DNA of 64,000 nt. Source: Verrucomicrobiia bacterium DG1235 (GTDB lineage: Bacteria; Verrucomicrobiota; Verrucomicrobiia; Opitutales; Opitutaceae). This document shows positions 45,812-55,239 of this stretch, piece after piece. Location of the stretch: NCBI GenBank assembly GCA_000155695.1, contig DS990592.1, positions 1,450,556 through 1,514,555 of the forward strand, given 5' to 3'. Both the position numbers and the translations under genes were made by a program. Position 1 is the stretch's first letter. Each line of letters starts with the position of its first letter. The notes beneath the pieces were generated by a model. It was not told where the DNA came from, did not search any database, and saw nothing but the letters and a program-made list of their open reading frames with translations.

Positions 45812-48352
45812 TCAACGCCATTCGTGCTTGGGATAACGGCCTTTCAATTCCTTCTTGATCCCCTCGTACGAACCCGTCCAAAACGCCTTAAGATCGCCCG
45901 TCATCTGAATCGGTCGCATGTTCGGAGCCAACAACTCCACTCTAGGCTTCGCTCTCCCTTGGCAAAAAAGAGGCGTATCCGGCAAATCATACAAACACTG
46001 TATCTTCGCCGAAAGGGTCAACTGGCCGTCGTCGTCCACTCGCAACCTCGCCGGCTTTCCATTCGCCAGAGTCAACCGCTCCGCCAGTTCCCGCTCCACC
46101 ATCGCCCGAGTCTCCGGCCCCACCCATTCCTGCAAAACGGGCATCACTTCCTTGCGTTTCAGGTCCTTCATACTGCGTACGCCTTGACAGCATTGCTCAA
46201 GAATTAAGTCCCGAGCATCCTCGTCGATCGGATCGAACCCGTATTCAGAAAACGTAGACGCGACAAAATTCACCTTCCTGATGAAATGCTCTACCTCGTC
46301 GTCCCACTTTGCCAGCTTCGCCTTCCCCTCCTTGATCAAGCCGGCAAACGCCTCGGCCGCCTTATCGGGATCCGGCTCCAAGCTTTCCTTCACGGAAATC
46401 TCCAAATCCTGAAAACGCACCAACCGCCGCTCCACCACACGCTTCTGCTTTTCGTCAAAAACAGTCTCTACCACATCGCCGAACAAATCGGGAAACAGTT
46501 CCTCCAGCCACGCTACCTCGATCGCCGAACACAAGTTGAACACCGTGTTCACCGCCCCGCCTTGACGGCCGATTTCATTCACCTCGCATGCCACGAAAAG
46601 CTCAGCATCGCCCACGAGACTCTCGCGCGCGAGCGATCCGCGGCGGCTCCCCACCATAGAACAACGCAGCGTGCCGCGATCCAATCTCCGACAAACCCGG
46701 TCAGGAAAACCGAATAGCAAACACTTCCGTACCGCTTCATCCTTCGTAAGCTCCGTCGACTTCGCGCCTTCCATCAATCCACTCGCCTCCGCGTATTGAG
46801 AAAGCTGATTCGCCACCTTCAACACTTGCCGAGAGCTCTGAGCATGAATCCCCAGTTCCTGACAGAACCGCAAGTCAAACCGCTCCTTCAAAGCAGCCTC
46901 CCAAGCCACCATTTGAGCAATAATATCACTGTATCCAGCATCTCCCCACAAAGCTTCGCGACGCTTCTCAACCGACTTGTCCACTCTTCTCAGCAATATA
47001 CTGCGAGACTGAGCTAGAGCCGCCGCAAGCGCGACCTCCTCGACACAACCAAAATCCTGAGCAGCCAACAGCATCGACGCGTAGCGAGGGTGCAGCGGAA
47101 AGCCGCTCATCTTTCGGCCACGCTTCGTCAGACGCCCCGACTCGTCAATCGCCTCCAAGCCGCGCAGCAAGCTCACAGCATCATTTAGACGCTCATCGTT
47201 CGGGGGCTCAAACCATTCAAACGTATCGACGGAATCAATACCCGTAGCCAAAAGCGACAAAAGCATTTCCGACAAGTCCACTCGTCGAACCTCCGGCTCG
47301 TCAAAGCGAGCCCGACTCGCATGCTCTCGCTCCGTCCAAAGCCGTACCGCTCTGCCGGGAGCCGTCCGCCCAGCGCGTCCCGCTCGCTGCTTCGCCGACG
47401 CGTCGCTTACCTTCTCGATCCAAAGCGTATTGATTCCCCGCACCGGATCGTAGCGAGCCACCCGAGCCTGACCGCTATCCACGACCAGGCGCACGTTATC
47501 GATCGTCAGCGATGTCTCGGCCACATTCGTCGCCACAATCACCTTGCGGCGATCTCCCCCTTCCACCGCGCGATCCTGGTCCTTCGGGCTCAGCTCGCTA
47601 TGCAGCGGCAACAATTCAAAGTCTCTGGTCGAAAGCCGACTCCCCAAAGCAGCGATCGTCTTCCCAATCTCGAACGCGCCCGGCATGAAAATTAAAACGT
47701 GCCCCTCCGACTGCTTCTCCAAAGCGTCAAAGGTCGCCTTCGCAGCCATTTCCCAAATCGGCAAATCGCTGTTAGCCAGACGATTATCGATATAACCAAT
47801 CTCCACCGGAAACGTACGTCCTTCCGTTCGGAGCACTTCGCAAGGATTAAGGTAAGCCTCCAGTTCCGACGCATCCAACGTCGCTGACATCACGATCAGT
47901 TTGAGATCCGGCCGCTTCGTACGCTGCAGCATCAAGGCCCGAGCCATCGTCAGATCCGCGTGCAAGCTCCGCTCGTGAAACTCGTCGAAAACAATACACG
48001 ACACACCCCGCAACTCAGGATCCGCGATCATGCGCCGCAGCAATATTCCTTCGGTTACGAAGTGAACCCGCGTCTCCTTAGAAGACACGCGATCATGCCG
48101 AACCTGGTAACCTATCGTCTTGCCAAGCGGCTCGCCCATCTCCCCCGCGACTCGCTTGGCCAACATCCGAGCCGCGATACGGCGAGGCTGCAGCACGACC
48201 GCGTCACCCTGTTCAAGAAATCCGCCCCGCAATAGAAACTGCGGGGTCTGCGTCGATTTGCCGGAACCAGTCGGAGCTTCCAACACCAATCGATTCGTAT
48301 CCGCTAACTTCCTACAGAACTCAGCTTCAATCTCCAGAATCGGCAAATCCAT
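45812..48352 (-). CDS. hrpB: ATP-dependent RNA helicase HrpB
   Basis: The 846-aa DExH helicase carries Walker A (EAPTGSGKSTQTPQFLL), Walker B as DEFHERS, motif III SATLDASELEAYL, and motif VI QRAGRAGRTAPGRAVRLW. The C-terminal helicase-associated and HrpB-specific domains follow, with GRRLVRFQDLEI-like and RPIQMTGDLKAFWTGSYEGI near the end. Length and layout match HrpB. It is the last gene of the minus-strand run from lpxK. Confidence 0.95.
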   Translation of the reverse strand: MDLPILEIEAEFCRKLADTNRLVLEAPTGSGKSTQTPQFLLRGGFLEQGDAVVLQPRRIAARMLAKRVAGEMGEPLGKTIGYQVRHDRVSSKETRVHFVTEGILLRRMIADPELRGVSCIVFDEFHERSLHADLTMARALMLQRTKRPDLKLIVMSATLDASELEAYLNPCEVLRTEGRTFPVEIGYIDNRLANSDLPIWEMAAKATFDALEKQSEGHVLIFMPGAFEIGKTIAALGSRLSTRDFELLPLHSELSPKDQDRAVEGGDRRKVIVATNVAETSLTIDNVRLVVDSGQARVARYDPVRGINTLWIEKVSDASAKQRAGRAGRTAPGRAVRLWTEREHASRARFDEPEVRRVDLSEMLLSLLATGIDSVDTFEWFEPPNDERLNDAVSLLRGLEAIDESGRLTKRGRKMSGFPLHPRYASMLLAAQDFGCVEEVALAAALAQSRSILLRRVDKSVEKRREALWGDAGYSDIIAQMVAWEAALKERFDLRFCQELGIHAQSSRQVLKVANQLSQYAEASGLMEGAKSTELTKDEAVRKCLLFGFPDRVCRRLDRGTLRCSMVGSRRGSLARESLVGDAELFVACEVNEIGRQGGAVNTVFNLCSAIEVAWLEELFPDLFGDVVETVFDEKQKRVVERRLVRFQDLEISVKESLEPDPDKAAEAFAGLIKEGKAKLAKWDDEVEHFIRKVNFVASTFSEYGFDPIDEDARDLILEQCCQGVRSMKDLKRKEVMPVLQEWVGPETRAMVERELAERLTLANGKPARLRVDDDGQLTLSAKIQCLYDLPDTPLFCQGRAKPRVELLAPNMRPIQMTGDLKAFWTGSYEGIKKELKGRYPKHEWR

Positions 48353-48382
48353 AATCCGTAGCGCAACGCCGCAGCCCGCGAA

Positions 48383-49642
48383 CTACAAGACCGCTACCTC
48401 ATTCACCCAGATTTGCTCTAGTGGCTGACGCTCGCGAATGATTGCGACTCGTCCCCCTTCACGCACTAGAACTTCCGCAGATTCGGGGAAACTATTGTAA
48501 TTCTTGGCCGCCATAGAAGAGCAATACGCGCCCGCGCCGCCGATAACGAAAAAGTCGCCGACTTTCGCTTCCGTCAGCCTGCGAGGAGCAAGTCCCTCAG
48601 GATCCCCGGAAGCTGGCGTCAAAATATCACCGGACTCGCAGCAATGCCCGACTACGATGTACTCCTTCTCACCTCGCTCAGATTCGTCTGCCGGCAACAC
48701 CCACATCGGATGCTGAGCGCCGTACATCGACGGACGAGTATTATCCGTCATCCCCGTATCGAGCTTGAGAAAATCGTATCCAGAATCTCCCGTCGAGGTC
48801 TCATCCTGCACGCGTGAAAGTATCGACGTACAATTCGCCACCAAATAAGTGCCGGGCTCTACTTCCAGATGAATTTCGCGACCCGTGCGCGCAGCAAACT
48901 CCTCGAATTCGACCTTCATCTTCTGTCCAATCACCTGTAGATCAGTCGTCTTCTCGCCTTCGATACGGCCGATTTTGTACCCACCACCCAAGTTGAGATT
49001 TGTCACGCTGGGAAACGCTTCCACTAATGCGAGATTCATGCTAACGACTCGGATCCACACCTCCGGATCGCTGCCGCTTCCTATGTGTGAGTGAATTCTG
49101 AATACATCTAGTTCATACTTCTCGACGACCTTCTTCACCTCGTCGAGCTGCTCGTGCCAAATCCCGAAAGACGACGCTGGCCCACCGACATTCGTACGCT
49201 GAGTGCCGCCCGACCCAAGACCTGGATTGAAACGCAGTCCCACCTTGCTACCAGGCAGAGCAGAACCGAACCGCTTCAGCTGGCTCAGCGAACACACGTT
49301 CACCGAAATCCCCGTCTCAACTAATGACGCGAAATCCTCAGGCAGTTCCTGAGTACTGAGCGAAATACGCTTCGGCTCGATCCCCGCCGCGATCGCTCGC
49401 CGGACCTCGAAGCCGGAGCTCGCGTCGAAATGCATCCCCATCGATGCGAAGAGGCGCAAAATGTTGGAGTTCGGACTCGCCTTCATCGCGTAGCGAGCCG
49501 TTAGGCCAAAGGCGTTGGGAAAGGCCAAAACCTTCTTCGCGCTCGCTCGAAGCTCCGCCTCGCTATAAACGTAACACGGCGTGCCAACCTTACTATGGAT
49601 CTGCTCCGCAAGTTCGCGGGTGATGAAATTCTCTGCGCTCAT
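48383..49642 (-). CDS. lysA: Diaminopimelate decarboxylase
   Basis: The 419-aa PLP enzyme makes lysine from meso-diaminopimelate. K54 in YAMKASPN is the PLP lysine. [36 protein letters not shown] and the C-terminal catalytic [14 protein letters not shown] are present. The length is usual. The final residues ([13 protein letters not shown]) are not conserved. Related decarboxylases (carboxynorspermidine) share the fold, but the motif pattern fits LysA best. It sits 30 bp upstream of the hrpB start codon. Confidence 0.9.
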   Translation of the reverse strand: MSAENFITRELAEQIHSKVGTPCYVYSEAELRASAKKVLAFPNAFGLTARYAMKASPNSNILRLFASMGMHFDASSGFEVRRAIAAGIEPKRISLSTQELPEDFASLVETGISVNVCSLSQLKRFGSALPGSKVGLRFNPGLGSGGTQRTNVGGPASSFGIWHEQLDEVKKVVEKYELDVFRIHSHIGSGSDPEVWIRVVSMNLALVEAFPSVTNLNLGGGYKIGRIEGEKTTDLQVIGQKMKVEFEEFAARTGREIHLEVEPGTYLVANCTSILSRVQDETSTGDSGYDFLKLDTGMTDNTRPSMYGAQHPMWVLPADESERGEKEYIVVGHCCESGDILTPASGDPEGLAPRRLTEAKVGDFFVIGGAGAYCSSMAAKNYNSFPESAEVLVREGGRVAIIRERQPLEQIWVNEVAVL

Positions 49643-49695
49643 TAATCTAAAAAATCAAAAATACAATACGGCGCCCCTAGAGACGCGCTTCGAAA

Positions 49696-50532
49696 TCAAG
49701 GCAACCAAGGATACTTGGAAAAGTCCGGTTTTCGCTTTTCAAGGAAAGAGCGTTTTCCTTCCGTGCCTTCCTCCGTCATGTAGTACAAATAAGTCGCATT
49801 CCCGGCCAGCTCTTGAATTCCCGCCTGGCCGTCGAGATCCGCGTTAAACGCCGACTTCAAGCAACGAATCGCGGTCGGACTGTGCTGCAGTACTTCCTGG
49901 GCCCACTTGACCCCTTCAGCTTCCAATCCCTCAACAGGCACGACCGTATTCACAAGCCCCATGTCCAGCGCTTCCTTGGCGTTGTACTGACGGCATGTAT
50001 ACCAAATTTCGCGAGCCTTCTTCTGCCCAACCATGCGAGCCAGGAAACTCGCCCCAAAACCACCGTCGAAACTCCCGACACGCGGACCGGTCTGGCCGAA
50101 AATCGCGTTGTCCGCAGCGATCGTCATGTCGCAAATCACGTGCAGCACATGGCCGCCGCCAATCGCGTAGCCCGCGACCAAAGAGATCACGACCTTCGGA
50201 ATGGAGCGAATCATCTTCTGCAAGTCCAAGACGTTGAGACGGGGCACGCCATCATCTCCCACGTAGCCGGCATGACCGCGAACACTCTGGTCTCCACCTG
50301 AACAAAAAGCGTACTTGCCATCCGTGTGCGGACCGGCTCCCGTCAATAGAATCACGCCGATCGACTGGTCTTCGCGAGCGTCGCAAAACGCGTGAAACAT
50401 CTCGCTCACCGTCTGAGGACGGAACGCGTTTCGCTTTTCAGGCCGATTAATCGTAATCTTAGCGATACCGTTCCACTTATGGTAGAGGATATCGTGGTAC
50501 TCGTTTACGGCTTGCCATTCTGCTTGAGACAT
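49696..50532 (-). CDS. menB: 1,4-dihydroxy-2-naphthoyl-CoA synthase
   Basis: The 278-aa crotonase-fold enzyme closes the ring in menaquinone synthesis. The segments [35 protein letters not shown] and [20 protein letters not shown] are nearly identical in style to E. coli MenB. The QTG pattern (Gly where others have Asp) points to the bicarbonate-dependent type (family knowledge). It implies that the organism uses menaquinone. No other men gene is in the window. Confidence 0.97.
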   Translation of the reverse strand: MSQAEWQAVNEYHDILYHKWNGIAKITINRPEKRNAFRPQTVSEMFHAFCDAREDQSIGVILLTGAGPHTDGKYAFCSGGDQSVRGHAGYVGDDGVPRLNVLDLQKMIRSIPKVVISLVAGYAIGGGHVLHVICDMTIAADNAIFGQTGPRVGSFDGGFGASFLARMVGQKKAREIWYTCRQYNAKEALDMGLVNTVVPVEGLEAEGVKWAQEVLQHSPTAIRCLKSAFNADLDGQAGIQELAGNATYLYYMTEEGTEGKRSFLEKRKPDFSKYPWLP

Positions 50533-50593
50533 AAGGGCGGGATTCTGGGATTGCAGGAGAAGCCTGCAAGCACGAAGCGTCGCCTGCTTCTTT

Positions 50594-51517
50594 CTACAAA
50601 TACGACTGAAAATCTGCAGGAGGCTTAGCCTCTAGAACAAGTTCACTGCCGGTAAGCGGATGATCGAACTTTAGATAGCAACTGTGCAGCATCACCCGCT
50701 CTGGCTGTTTGGGCAAATTGGGAAGCGGTCGGTAGCCATAAACCGCATCGCCCAAAATGATGTGCCGAATGCTTTTCAGATGCACGCGGATCTGGTGCGT
50801 CCGTCCGGTGTGAATCCGACAACGCAAGTGGCAATAGCCAGCGTCGTACGCCTTCACGAGCGTCCAGTCCGTCTTCGCCTCGCGAGCCCGACCTCTTCCC
50901 TCGAAGCCGACACGCATCTTATGCCGCTGGGTGGGATGGCGCTCGATCGGGCGCTCAACCGTGCCGCTCATCAACTCAGGAATCCCGCAGCACAAAGCGC
51001 TGTATTCCTTCACCAAAGACCGCGACTGAAAAAGTTCGCTCAAAGCGCGATGCGCCACATCCGTTTTGGCCGCCATGATGAGCCCCGAGGTCTCGCGGTC
51101 GAGTCGGTGCACGATTCCAGGACGCTCCACACCGCCGATCCCGCTAAGCTGCCCCTGACAATGATGCAAAAGCCCGTGGGCCAATGTCGGCTCGTCCGGC
51201 CCGGCCCCCGGATGCACCACCAGCCCGGCTGGCTTGTTTACCACGACCATATGCTCGTCCTCGAAAATCACCTCGAGATCCATATCGATAGGCGACATGT
51301 CAAGCTTCTGCACAGTCGGCATGGCGAAGGTCACAATCTCCCCTTCCGACACCTTTTGCTTCTTCGCTATCGGCGCTCCATCGAGCGTGACGAGGTCGGA
51401 GTCGAAGGCTCGCTGAAAATCAGAGCGACTATGATCCGGAAACGCCTCAGAAAGGAGCTTATCGATTCGCGCCTTATAAACGCCTTCTGGGACTTCCCAA
51501 CTTACAGGTTCACTCAT
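50594..51517 (-). CDS. rluD: RluD-type 23S rRNA pseudouridine synthase
   Basis: The 307-aa product has an N-terminal S4 RNA-binding domain ([20 protein letters not shown], then [14 protein letters not shown]-like) and the catalytic domain with [20 protein letters not shown] (catalytic Asp) and [20 protein letters not shown]. The S4 plus RluA layout matches RluD/RluC. RluD modifies helix 69 of 23S rRNA in E. coli; the target here is by family only. Its ATG overlaps the deaminase stop as ATGA. Confidence 0.88.
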   Translation of the reverse strand: MSEPVSWEVPEGVYKARIDKLLSEAFPDHSRSDFQRAFDSDLVTLDGAPIAKKQKVSEGEIVTFAMPTVQKLDMSPIDMDLEVIFEDEHMVVVNKPAGLVVHPGAGPDEPTLAHGLLHHCQGQLSGIGGVERPGIVHRLDRETSGLIMAAKTDVAHRALSELFQSRSLVKEYSALCCGIPELMSGTVERPIERHPTQRHKMRVGFEGRGRAREAKTDWTLVKAYDAGYCHLRCRIHTGRTHQIRVHLKSIRHIILGDAVYGYRPLPNLPKQPERVMLHSCYLKFDHPLTGSELVLEAKPPADFQSYL

Positions 51518-52509
51518 TGGGCAAGGGCCGCATCGATCTGCGAAATGTATTCGCGTTTTAATGACGCGTCGAGTTGAGAATGCTCAAACCCGTTTTTTGC
51601 GAATTGCCCAAGCTCAGCTTTGCTAAAGCCGAGTCGCTCAGCGAGAGCTCGGTATTCGTCCAATATATCATTCGCGAAACAAAGCGGATCGTCCGTATTG
51701 ATCGTACAAGTCACTCCTGCATCAACGAGCTCGCGAAGCGAATGATCCTCTAGCGTCGGAAACACCTGTAGCTTCTCATTGCTCAACGGGCAGACGTCAA
51801 GCACCGCTCCCTCGTCCGCCAAACGCTTTACCAAAGCCTTATCCTCGACAGAGCGAACCCCATGCTGAATCCGACGAGAGCCGAGCTGGTCGAGAGCCTC
51901 ATAGATCTTATCTGGCCCGCCGAACTCCCCCGCATGGCACTTTACAATTTTACCCGCATCACGACACCGCTTCCAGATCGGAGGCGTCCAATCTTCAAGG
52001 GCAAGCCACTCCTGACCATGCAAATCGATCCCGTCGAGATTCTCCCATTGATGGAGATTATCGAGAATCGGCCGCATTACCTCAGTGTAGCCATTTCGGA
52101 CCATGCCACCAATCACTCGTACTTCGAGCCCTTCAGGCGCCGCCGACTTGATCGCGGAAATAATCTCCGGACCATCGACTCCGATAAACTCGATCATGTG
52201 CAAGTGAAAGCTCGTCTCCACGTATTTGATATTCAACGACACCATCTTCTCAAACATTCGCTTACAGGCGAGATGGTAGCGGTCCGCGGAATCAAACCAA
52301 CAAACAGCATGGTCAATTAACAGCGTCTCGAAATCGACAAAACCGGGATAACGGTAGTCGGATTTGCGGAAAAACGGATCCGCCGGAAAACGCGCGCCAT
52401 CCATCTCCACAAGCAGCTCGTAGGGCAAGGCTCCCTCTACATGCAAGTGCGTCTCCGTCTTTGGAATACCACGGATAAAGTCTTCTAGCTCGGCAGAATT
52501 TTTGCTCAT
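51514..52509 (-). CDS. add: Adenosine/adenine deaminase
   Basis: The 331-aa TIM-barrel metallohydrolase shows HxH (THLHVEGALPYEL), KCHAGEFGG, SRRIQHGVRS, CPLSNEKLQVFP and TINTDDPLCF. These are the zinc ligands and the catalytic Glu of the adenosine deaminase family. Whether the substrate is adenosine or adenine cannot be settled from motifs. The gene overlaps rluD by 4 bp and starts 1 bp after the M29 peptidase stop codon. Confidence 0.88.
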   Translation of the reverse strand: MSKNSAELEDFIRGIPKTETHLHVEGALPYELLVEMDGARFPADPFFRKSDYRYPGFVDFETLLIDHAVCWFDSADRYHLACKRMFEKMVSLNIKYVETSFHLHMIEFIGVDGPEIISAIKSAAPEGLEVRVIGGMVRNGYTEVMRPILDNLHQWENLDGIDLHGQEWLALEDWTPPIWKRCRDAGKIVKCHAGEFGGPDKIYEALDQLGSRRIQHGVRSVEDKALVKRLADEGAVLDVCPLSNEKLQVFPTLEDHSLRELVDAGVTCTINTDDPLCFANDILDEYRALAERLGFSKAELGQFAKNGFEHSQLDASLKREYISQIDAALAQ

Positions 52510-52510
52510 A

Positions 52511-53626
52511 CTATCGGCCGATCAAATTACTTGGATTCAGCGACTCCAGGGACTCGACCACGAACAATCCGTCTTTGCGGATCAAGACATCGTCGAACCA
52601 AATTTCGCCGCCTCCATACTCAGGTCGCTGGATACAAACCATATCCCAGTGGATCTGAGACTTGTTCCCGTTGTTCGCATCGGCATAGGCCTGCCCCGGC
52701 GTGAAATGGAAGGAACCGGCAATCTTCTCGTCGAAGAGAATATCGCGCATCGGCTCCTTGATATGCGGATTGAAACCGATCGCGAATTCGCCGATGCGAC
52801 GAGCACCTTCGTCGGAATCGAGAATCTCGTTGAGTCGAGCCGTGTTGTTGGCAGTCGCTTCGACAATACGGCCCTTCTTGAACTCGAGACGTATGTCGTC
52901 AAAGGATACACCTTGATATACCGTTGGCGCATTGTACTGCAGCACACCTTCTACGCTATCAATCACCGGACAGGAGAAGACCTCTCCATCGGGAATATTG
53001 AAGGTTCCCACGCAAGCCACAGCTCCAATGTTCTTAATCGAAAACTTAATATCAGTTCCGGCCCCCTTAATGTGAACCTTATCAGTCTGGCGCATCAGCG
53101 CAGCCAAAGCGTCGCTGCCAGCCTTCATGCGCGAGTAATCCTGATTACAAACCTTGAAGAAAAAGTCCTCGAACGCCTCGGTGCTCATCATCGCCTGCTG
53201 AGCCATTGCAGATGTCGGCCAGCGAAGAACGCACCACTTGGTCTTGTTCACGCGCCAGTCGAGCACCGGCTTCATCACTTGCGACACGAGCTGCGCCTGT
53301 TCGCCCGGCACGTCTGATGCCTCAAAAATGTTGTTCGAGCCACGGAGCGCAATGTACGCATCCATATTCTTCATACGCTGGAGCTCAATCGCGCTTTGAA
53401 TGCGGAGCGACTCCTCGGTAGTTTCAAGCGAAAGCTCGCGATTCACTCGGGCGTGGTTGAGATTCACATACGGAATCGCTCCAATCTCGCGGGCTGACCG
53501 AATCAATTCGACGATGATTTCATCCGGCACGTCAAACGCGTCGATAAGAACGCGCTCCCCTTCCTTCAGGTTGGTGGAGTACCGCGTCAAATTTTTAGCC
53601 AATTGAGAAAGGCGTGGATCGATCAT
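52511..53626 (-). CDS. M29-family aminopeptidase (AmpS/PepS-like)
   Basis: The 371-aa protein starts [20 protein letters not shown], the characteristic M29 N-terminus (thermophilic aminopeptidase T/AmpS). Later motifs include [37 protein letters not shown]-type [13 protein letters not shown] and the metal-binding C-terminal [13 protein letters not shown]. It is cytoplasmic with a two-metal site. The ATG at 53626 was chosen from the family N-terminus; an upstream TTG frame is not supported. Confidence 0.93.
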   Translation of the reverse strand: MIDPRLSQLAKNLTRYSTNLKEGERVLIDAFDVPDEIIVELIRSAREIGAIPYVNLNHARVNRELSLETTEESLRIQSAIELQRMKNMDAYIALRGSNNIFEASDVPGEQAQLVSQVMKPVLDWRVNKTKWCVLRWPTSAMAQQAMMSTEAFEDFFFKVCNQDYSRMKAGSDALAALMRQTDKVHIKGAGTDIKFSIKNIGAVACVGTFNIPDGEVFSCPVIDSVEGVLQYNAPTVYQGVSFDDIRLEFKKGRIVEATANNTARLNEILDSDEGARRIGEFAIGFNPHIKEPMRDILFDEKIAGSFHFTPGQAYADANNGNKSQIHWDMVCIQRPEYGGGEIWFDDVLIRKDGLFVVESLESLNPSNLIGR

Positions 53627-53686
53627 GCCTCCTCTACGAATGCATTTCCCCGCAGGTTGCAATGCTTTAGCTCAATTTGGGTGCAG

Positions 53687-54898
53687 CTAGACAGTTAGTT
53701 TACGCTCAACTTTTTCCGTAAAGCAAATTCGAGAAACCGCCTCTTCGAAGTCGTCCGCCCCCCGCATGATGTCGATTTCAAGACGCAGGTAATACAAGGG
53801 GATCGAAAACGAGATCGTATCCGGAATGCGAACCGCGTCCTTCTCAGTCGTCACAATGAAATCTAGACCGGCCGCCTTCGCCTCGTCCACGATCTCGTGC
53901 AACTCGTTCGCGTCAAACCGGTGGTGGTCCATGAAACGACGCGTGTAGAGCAGATTCGCCCCGTAGTTGCGCAAAAAGCCTTCGAAACTCTGCGGCACCG
54001 CAATTCCGCTAAATGCCCCAATGCGTCGATTCTTCAGTTGAGAAAGCTCCTTCCGCTCGGTCCCGTTGACCTCCTGCAAATATTGCGGCTTGTGGGCGCA
54101 CTCGATGATGTCGACGCCTGGATTGTGCTTTTCGATCAATGCCTCTAGCTCGGGATCGGGCCGACCGTCCGACTTGGTTAGAAACACATAGGAAGCCCGC
54201 TTCAGGTGCCGGACCGGCTCGCGTAAGATGCCTCGTGGCAGCAACTTCCGGTTTCCAAACGGATTGCTTTTGTCCACCAGCAACAAATTCAGTCGCCCCT
54301 TGAGCGGCAAGTACTGCATCCCATCGTCCAGAATAAGCGTATCGCAGCCGAACTCGCGAATCGCGTAGGTCCCGCTCTTCACGCGGTCCTTGTCGACCAG
54401 CACCACCACTCCAGGCAGATTCTTCGCCAGCATAAACGGCTCGTCGCCCGCGAGATCCGAATCCAGCAAGACACGGTTCCCGTCGCTCACGATTTTAGGC
54501 GCCGGCGGCTCGCCTCCAGTCACATAGGTGCGCCACATGCGCTCGCGAAAGGTCTCCTTCTTCACCGCCTTGCTCTTGTAGCCACGGCTCAGAATCGCAA
54601 CCTTACGACCGCGATTGTGCAGCGATCTTGCGAACTTCTCCACAACCGGCGTCTTGCCCGTGCCACCCACCGTCAGATTTCCCACCACGACCACCAGGCA
54701 ACCCAAAGGCTGATCCTTCAGGATTCGATTCCGGTAGAGGAAAAAACGCAGCCAAACCAGACCTCCGAAAACAAAGGAAAGCACCCGAAGAAAGATCTTG
54801 AACGCAACCGCCCGCTTGCCGCGCCGACGGTCGTTGACCACTTCGACCGCGAACTCTTCCAGCTGATTGAGCAATCGCTTGGTGTTGCTACTGCTCAT
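53687..54898 (-). CDS. lpxK: Tetraacyldisaccharide 4'-kinase
   Basis: The 403-aa membrane-associated kinase adds the 4'-phosphate in lipid A synthesis. The P-loop is [20 protein letters not shown]; the N-terminal hydrophobic segment [20 protein letters not shown] anchors it to the inner membrane, and later [11 protein letters not shown]-like, [16 protein letters not shown] and HRFDANEL segments match LpxK. It fits with kdsA and the LptE/LptFG-like genes elsewhere in the window. It is divergent from topB. Confidence 0.93.
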   Translation of the reverse strand: MSSSNTKRLLNQLEEFAVEVVNDRRRGKRAVAFKIFLRVLSFVFGGLVWLRFFLYRNRILKDQPLGCLVVVVGNLTVGGTGKTPVVEKFARSLHNRGRKVAILSRGYKSKAVKKETFRERMWRTYVTGGEPPAPKIVSDGNRVLLDSDLAGDEPFMLAKNLPGVVVLVDKDRVKSGTYAIREFGCDTLILDDGMQYLPLKGRLNLLLVDKSNPFGNRKLLPRGILREPVRHLKRASYVFLTKSDGRPDPELEALIEKHNPGVDIIECAHKPQYLQEVNGTERKELSQLKNRRIGAFSGIAVPQSFEGFLRNYGANLLYTRRFMDHHRFDANELHEIVDEAKAAGLDFIVTTEKDAVRIPDTISFSIPLYYLRLEIDIMRGADDFEEAVSRICFTEKVERKLTV

Positions 54899-55239
54899 TT
54901 TCTAGTGATGAAATCCATGTGGTTGGCGGTAACCGAAAGACATAAAAATCAGATACTTAGAGCCCCCCTCGCTCGCAGCCAAGATCATTCGCCAGCAATC
55001 CTCCATCATCTCGCTCACTCCCAGCCTTCACCTTCGCCTCGCCAAAATTGTACTTGCAAGCCCGTGAATTTGTCCCCATCGACCCGAAACCAGCGAGCCG
55101 CCCGCCATCCATAAGGTTACCTAGTGCTGAGTTCAGGTGTCATCCCGACCAAATCCCGGCAACCGAAACTGACGAGCCGCCCGCCCCTTCACCGTACAGC
55201 CGAGACCGGCACCCAACTTTTCATCACGCATTCTATATA
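54899..55239. other. 341-bp divergent non-coding region with an imperfect direct repeat
   Basis: It separates lpxK (minus) from topB (plus) and must hold both promoters, but I see no confident -35/-10 pair. It contains an imperfect 22-bp direct repeat (55085-55106 and 55164-55185). No RNA gene or ORF with coding character is visible. Confidence 0.6.
55085..55185. repeat. Imperfect 22-bp direct repeat pair
   Basis: Units at 55085-55106 and 55164-55185 share CGAAAC at the start and GAGCCGCCCGCC at the end, with 4 different bases between. The start-to-start spacing is 79 bp, upstream of topB. Confidence 0.55.
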
